Of a stretch of DNA of 16,055 nt, positions 13,601 to 16,055 are shown piece after piece (the first letter of the stretch is position 1; each line of letters starts with the position of its first letter). A program made the position numbers and the translations under genes. The stretch covers positions 1 to 16,055 of the forward strand of contig CAMLDW010000048.1 in assembly GCA_946479035.1 (NCBI GenBank), given 5' to 3'. The notes under the pieces were generated by a model. It made no database searches, had not been told where the DNA came from, and saw only the letters and a list, made by a program, of their open reading frames with translations. The DNA comes from an uncultured Chthonomonadaceae bacterium. Its GTDB lineage: Bacteria; Armatimonadota; Fimbriimonadia; Fimbriimonadales; Fimbriimonadaceae.

Positions 13601-13800
13601 CGGGGGATTCTGGCAGTTTGACGCGATACACGTCTTTCACCCCTCAGCCCCACGACCCCCAACCTTCATTCCGCCCCAGCCTTCCTGTCTGAGATCTGAA
13701 ATCTGTCCCCTTGACCCCTCACCCCGAAAATGGTCCCCTCCACCGAACTTTGTGATTTACAGTTCGTCAAACAAGTTAGTGTCCAAATTTTAAGCACACC
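13601..13800. other. Divergent intergenic region, pyrimidine-rich
   Basis: A 200-base gap between the divergently transcribed M20 peptidase and nuclease-like genes. The stretch 13636-13737 is strongly C/T-biased on the plus strand, with repeated CCCC-containing blocks and the small internal repeat 'ATCTGAAATCTG'-like sequence at about 13691-13704. The last 50 bases before 13801 are AT-rich and probably hold the promoter of the plus-strand gene, but I find no hexamer pair I trust. Confidence 0.5.
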
Positions 13801-14388
13801 ATGAGCGAACTCACCCTGCGGCTCAGGAAGCCGCTTCTCGCACCGACTCGGCCCCTATTCAAGAATGAGCGCGAAATGAAGCAGCATTTCGCCAAAAACC
13901 TCCACAGATTGGAACCTGGCCTTCGCCTTTATACCGAAAAGGGCCTGTCCGGAATCGAGGTCCCTTGCCGCATCACCAACTGGGGCCGACAAGGCAGCAT
14001 TGACATCCTGGCAGTGGACTCCGACGGCGCCCTCGTCGTGGTGGAGTGCAAGCTCAAGTACGGCGACGCCGCCGCGCTCGGCCAGCTCCTCGGCTACATG
14101 GCTTGGTTCAAGAGGAGGCTCAGCGCTCCCCCTCTCCCTTCGGGGGATGAAGGGAAGGCACAACGCCACTCCGCACCTGGCAACCGGCGCCTCTTCCCCG
14201 TCCGAGGCTTCCTCGTCGTCAAGCGCGCCAACCCCATCCTCCGCCTCCTTATCGCAGAGCTCAACTCCTGGCTCGATCGCGGCACGGCGAGCAAGGACTC
14301 CGAGCCCGCTCTCCCCATCACGGTCTTCGAGTACGAAGACTCACTCGAGCTCACCAAGCTCCAACCCGCCAATCCCTCCTCACCGTGA
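13801..14388 (+). CDS. Standalone PD-(D/E)XK nuclease-like protein (NucS/DUF91-like)
   Basis: A 195-residue protein built around a PD-(D/E)XK core. Seen: an N-terminal helix with a conserved-looking Glu ('NLHRLEPGL', E38), then 'GRQGSIDILAVDSDGALVVVECKLKYGDAAALGQLLGYMAW' in pattern (62-102), giving D68, E82, K84 and Q95, the classic D...ExK with the following Gln. This closely resembles the C-terminal nuclease domain of NucS/EndoMS (mismatch endonuclease), but the N-terminal DNA-binding domain of NucS is absent, so a separate DUF91-type or restriction-like family member is more likely. Residues about 107-130 are a Pro/Ser/Gly-rich insert that coincides with DNA able to form hairpins (14127-14154). 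No partner methylase or helicase is adjacent. Start ATG 13801 has no strong ribosome site. Nuclease activity is inferred from motifs only. Confidence 0.75.
   Translation: MSELTLRLRKPLLAPTRPLFKNEREMKQHFAKNLHRLEPGLRLYTEKGLSGIEVPCRITNWGRQGSIDILAVDSDGALVVVECKLKYGDAAALGQLLGYMAWFKRRLSAPPLPSGDEGKAQRHSAPGNRRLFPVRGFLVVKRANPILRLLIAELNSWLDRGTASKDSEPALPITVFEYEDSLELTKLQPANPSSP
14127..14154 (+). repeat. Hairpin-forming insert inside the nuclease-like gene
   Basis: Two alternative perfect 6-bp stems overlap here: TCCCCC (14127-14132) with GGGGGA (14142-14147), and CCCTTC (14136-14141) with GAAGGG (14149-14154). The segment encodes the low-complexity, Pro/Gly/Ser-rich part of the protein (around residues 109-118). 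It resembles small palindromic repeats that insert in frame into genes, but one copy in this window cannot prove that. Confidence 0.35.
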
Positions 14389-14434
14389 CAATCGCCCCAA
14401 TCTACGCTTATCCGTCATCCTTTCCCCCATGGTG

Positions 14435-14440
14435 TATAAC
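14435..14440 (+). promoter_or_regulatory. Possible -10 element of the DUF1579-like gene
   Basis: TATAAC matches the -10 consensus at five of six positions and lies about 35 bases before the ATG at 14476, giving a short leader. No good -35 is present. The 13-base palindrome at 14449-14461 follows immediately. Confidence 0.35.
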
Positions 14441-14448
14441 TCTGTCCA

Positions 14449-14461
14449 CTCGTTCAACGAG
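14449..14461. promoter_or_regulatory. Palindrome CTCGTT-C-AACGAG in the leader of the DUF1579-like gene
   Basis: A perfect 6-bp inverted repeat around one central base sits at or just after the predicted transcription start and abuts the ribosome site GGAGG (14462-14466). It could be an operator. The one-base centre makes an RNA hairpin unlikely. Confidence 0.35.
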
Positions 14462-14475
14462 GGAGGAAACGCGAC

Positions 14476-15018
14476 ATGAGAACAATCATCGCAGCCGTCG
14501 TTCTGGCGACCGCAATCGCCTATGCCGGACAGGACCCGCAGCAGCCCATGGCGGCGACACAGCCCAAGGAGCTCAGAGCGCTGAGCTTTATGATGGGCAC
14601 GTGGGACGCCGATTTGAAAATGTACGAGCCCGGCAGCATGCAAGCAACGCCGCTCAAGGGCACGGTCGTCACGGCGGCCGCCCTGAACGGCATGTGGATC
14701 GAGGCTCGCCACGAGGCCGTCATGGGAGAAATGCCGATGAAGGCGCTGGAGATGACCTGCTACGACGCGGCCAAGAAGCAGTACAGGACGTACTGGTTCG
14801 ACAGCACGGGCCCGGGCGGCCTGGAGTTCTTGGGCACGCTCAAGGGGCAGACCCTGGTCCTGCTCAGCAAGCCCGAAGAGATCCCCGGCATGCCGGGCAA
14901 GTCCACGTTCCGGTCGACGACTTCGATGAAGGGCGCGGGCAAGCTGCTCTTCCGGCTGGAAATAAACTCCGGCAAGGGCTGGAGCAAGATGATCGAAGGG
15001 ACGATGACGCGGAAGTAG
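14476..15018 (+). CDS. Exported DUF1579-like protein
   Basis: A 180-residue protein with a short signal peptide ('MRTIIAAVVLATAIAYA', cleavage about after residue 17) and a beta-rich domain that fits the DUF1579 pattern: 'FMMGTWDADLKMYEPGS' (38-54), 'LNGMWIEARHEAVMGEMPMKALEMTCYD' in pattern (70-97), and 'YRTYWFDSTGPG' (103-114). DUF1579 proteins are thought to form a small beta-barrel, but no biochemical role is established. A good ribosome site GGAGG lies 9 bases before the ATG. It follows the nuclease-like gene by 87 bases on the same strand with its own possible -10, so it is probably transcribed separately. It faces the convergent DinB-like gene 67 bases downstream. No cysteine or catalytic cluster stands out. 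Confidence 0.75.
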   Translation: MRTIIAAVVLATAIAYAGQDPQQPMAATQPKELRALSFMMGTWDADLKMYEPGSMQATPLKGTVVTAAALNGMWIEARHEAVMGEMPMKALEMTCYDAAKKQYRTYWFDSTGPGGLEFLGTLKGQTLVLLSKPEEIPGMPGKSTFRSTTSMKGAGKLLFRLEINSGKGWSKMIEGTMTRK

Positions 15019-15085
15019 GTTTGCGCTGAGCCGTTTCCCGTTGCGGCGCGGTGCCGCGCTGGCGCCCTCCCCGTGCAGGCTGAAG

Positions 15086-15553
15086 TCAGTTGTCCGTCGT
15101 CGTGTGCCCCATCAGGTGCCGCACCGAGTACGCCTGCCCGCAGTGGTAGGCGACGTGGAACACGCGGTACCGCAGGCACCCGCCCCACGTCCAGTCGTCG
15201 CGCCAGGGGACCTTCTCATCGAACTCCTTGACCTTGGCGATTTGGGCCCTCGCTGCGTCGTGGACCTTCTTTAACTCTTCGAGCACCTGCGCGACGGTGA
15301 GCTCTCGCGTGACCGCGTGCGCGACCTGGCCGGTGTAGTAGGCGAACGCCTTGTCGTTCAGCGGGCTGACGAGCGCGCCTTCGGGGAGCAAGAGCGCCTC
15401 GTTGTACGCGACGTGCCCGGCCAGTTCGCCGACGCTCAGCAGATTGGGGTGCGGCCGCTTCCAGAGGTCGTCGTCCGAGAGCCCGTCAAAGGCGAGCGTG
15501 AACTCCCACTGCCCCTCGTCCCACGCGGCGACCAGCGCCTCGATCTTCTCCAT
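15086..15553 (-). CDS. DinB/YfiT-like metal-binding four-helix protein
   Basis: A 155-residue cytoplasmic protein with the DinB-like superfamily pattern of three metal-binding histidines: H47 in 'GELAGHVAYNEALLL' (42-56) and H133/H137 in 'VFHVAYHCGQAYSVRHLMG' (131-149). The N-terminal 'MEKIEALVAAWDEGQWEFTLAFDGLSDDDLWKRP' region, about 1-34, is the usual first helix and loop. Members include thiol-dependent transferases and damage-inducible proteins; which activity applies here is not visible. The frame is open upstream to 15646, but that part is Arg/Gly-rich and unlike the family; the ATG at 15553 fits the fold start. It is transcribed divergently from apt, with the short tandem repeat at 15593-15632 between them. 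Confidence 0.82.
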   Translation of the reverse strand: MEKIEALVAAWDEGQWEFTLAFDGLSDDDLWKRPHPNLLSVGELAGHVAYNEALLLPEGALVSPLNDKAFAYYTGQVAHAVTRELTVAQVLEELKKVHDAARAQIAKVKEFDEKVPWRDDWTWGGCLRYRVFHVAYHCGQAYSVRHLMGHTTTDN

Positions 15554-15592
15554 CCGCCGATTATGCCGCCTCGCTCCGATCCATCTATGGCG

Positions 15593-15632
15593 CCCGAACC
15601 AACCCGAACAAACCCGAGCCAAACCGGGCCCC
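15593..15632. repeat. Imperfect 10-bp tandem repeat between the DinB-like gene and apt
   Basis: Three consecutive 10-base units (CCCGAACCAA, CCCGAACAAA, CCCGAGCCAA) followed by a degenerate fourth (ACCGGGCCCC). The unit equals about one DNA helical turn and the array occupies the 80-base divergent intergenic region, immediately before the apt start. On the minus strand it reads as G-rich TTGGTTCGGG-type units. Confidence 0.6.
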
Positions 15633-15633
15633 G

Positions 15634-16055
15634 ATGGTAAAACCACCCCCGATGCCCGCTCCCATCGCTGCCAAGCTCATCCGCGACGTGCCGGACTTTC
15701 CAAAGCCCGGCATCCTGTTCAAGGACATCTCGCCGATCCTGCTCGACCCGGCGGCGATGAAGGAGGTCGTGGGAATGCTCACCGACGACGCGCGCAAGCG
15801 AGGCGCGCAGTGCGTGGTCGGCATCGAGAGCCGCGGCTTCATCTTCGGCGTGCCCGTCGCGATGGCGCTCGGAGTGCCGTTCGTGATGGCGCGCAAGCTC
15901 GGCAAGCTCCCCTACGACCGCATCAGCGAGGAGTACGCGCTCGAGTACGGCACCAACACGGTCGAGATGCACTCGGACTCCGTCACCGAGGGGGAGAAGG
16001 CGTACATCGTGGACGATTTGCTGGCCACAGGCGGCACCGCCGCCGCCTCCGCGCG
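15634..16055 (+). CDS. apt: Adenine phosphoribosyltransferase (partial, runs off the right edge)
   Basis: The first 140 residues of a purine-salvage enzyme that converts adenine and PRPP to AMP and pyrophosphate in the cytoplasm. Seen: 'LIRDVPDFPKPGILFKDISPIL' in pattern (about 15-36), which is highly characteristic of Apt, 'GIESRGFIFG' (the adenine-binding 'ESRGF' segment), 'ARKLGKLPYDRISEEYALEYGT' in pattern (flexible catalytic loop), and the PRPP-binding 'VDDLLATGGTAAA' starting near 16009. The window ends just after this motif, so the last 30-40 residues are missing. Start is either ATG 15634 or ATG 15652 in the same frame; the family usually begins close to 'IRDVPDFPKPG', which favours 15652. 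Neither has a clear ribosome site. A tandem repeat lies directly upstream. Confidence 0.93.
   Translation, partial: MVKPPPMPAPIAAKLIRDVPDFPKPGILFKDISPILLDPAAMKEVVGMLTDDARKRGAQCVVGIESRGFIFGVPVAMALGVPFVMARKLGKLPYDRISEEYALEYGTNTVEMHSDSVTEGEKAYIVDDLLATGGTAAASA

Noticed and set aside
12560..13621. 353-codon plus-strand frame opposite the M20 peptidase
   Set aside because: Arg/Val/Asp-rich antisense shadow of a gene carrying all M20 metal ligands.
15040..15065. Terminator between the convergent DUF1579-like and DinB-like genes
   Set aside because: A short GC-rich hairpin (GCGGC...GCCGC) can be drawn, but there is no T-tract on either side and such pairings are expected by chance at this GC content.
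1..16055. CRISPR array, transposase, integrase or prophage genes
   Set aside because: No spaced direct repeats of CRISPR size, no terminal inverted repeats and no transposase or integrase motifs were seen in any frame.

Overview
The window is a dense, GC-rich bacterial chromosome segment. It holds 14 protein genes (one cut by the right edge) and one tRNA, with no insertion sequence, CRISPR array, prophage or rRNA. The cell is very likely diderm: one small exported protein ends in the C-terminal aromatic/Phe signature of an outer-membrane beta-barrel, and an ECF sigma factor is followed by a single-pass membrane protein and an RseB-like exported protein. I cannot fix the phylum from sequence alone. 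A diderm lineage such as Armatimonadota would fit, but this is a weak inference.

Layout. (1) 1-160: tRNA-Glu(TTC) on the minus strand, then the terminator of the next gene. (2) 176-1450, minus: a secreted LysM-LysM-SH3-NlpC/P60 cell-wall hydrolase with its own promoter region. (3) 1657-5619, plus: a surface-polysaccharide operon of two paralogous family 2 glycosyltransferases and an O-antigen ligase/polymerase-like membrane protein with a TPR-like tail. The genes overlap or abut, and the third appears to start at a CTG overlapping the preceding stop. (4) 11736 down to 5547, minus: five tightly packed genes encoding an ECF sigma factor, a putative membrane anti-sigma factor, an RseB/MucB-like protein, a class A penicillin-binding protein (PBP) and a class B PBP2. 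(5) 11874-13600, minus: a small beta-barrel protein with a strong terminator, and an M20 (peptidase T-like) metallopeptidase. (6) 13801-15018, plus: a standalone PD-(D/E)XK nuclease-like protein and an exported DUF1579-like protein. (7) 15086-15553, minus: a DinB-like protein. (8) 15634 to the edge, plus: adenine phosphoribosyltransferase (apt).

The unifying theme is envelope construction and envelope stress. The sigma/anti-sigma/RseB-like module is followed without a visible break by the two main peptidoglycan synthase types. A GAAC-N17-CGTT element typical of ECF promoters lies just upstream of the sigma gene, and a related GGAACTT-N16-CGTT element lies upstream of the NlpC/P60 hydrolase about 10 kb away. 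A testable reading is that one envelope-stress sigma factor controls both peptidoglycan synthesis and a peptidoglycan hydrolase. Most other content is ordinary housekeeping, and I see no clear candidate for a wholly new defence or mobile system.
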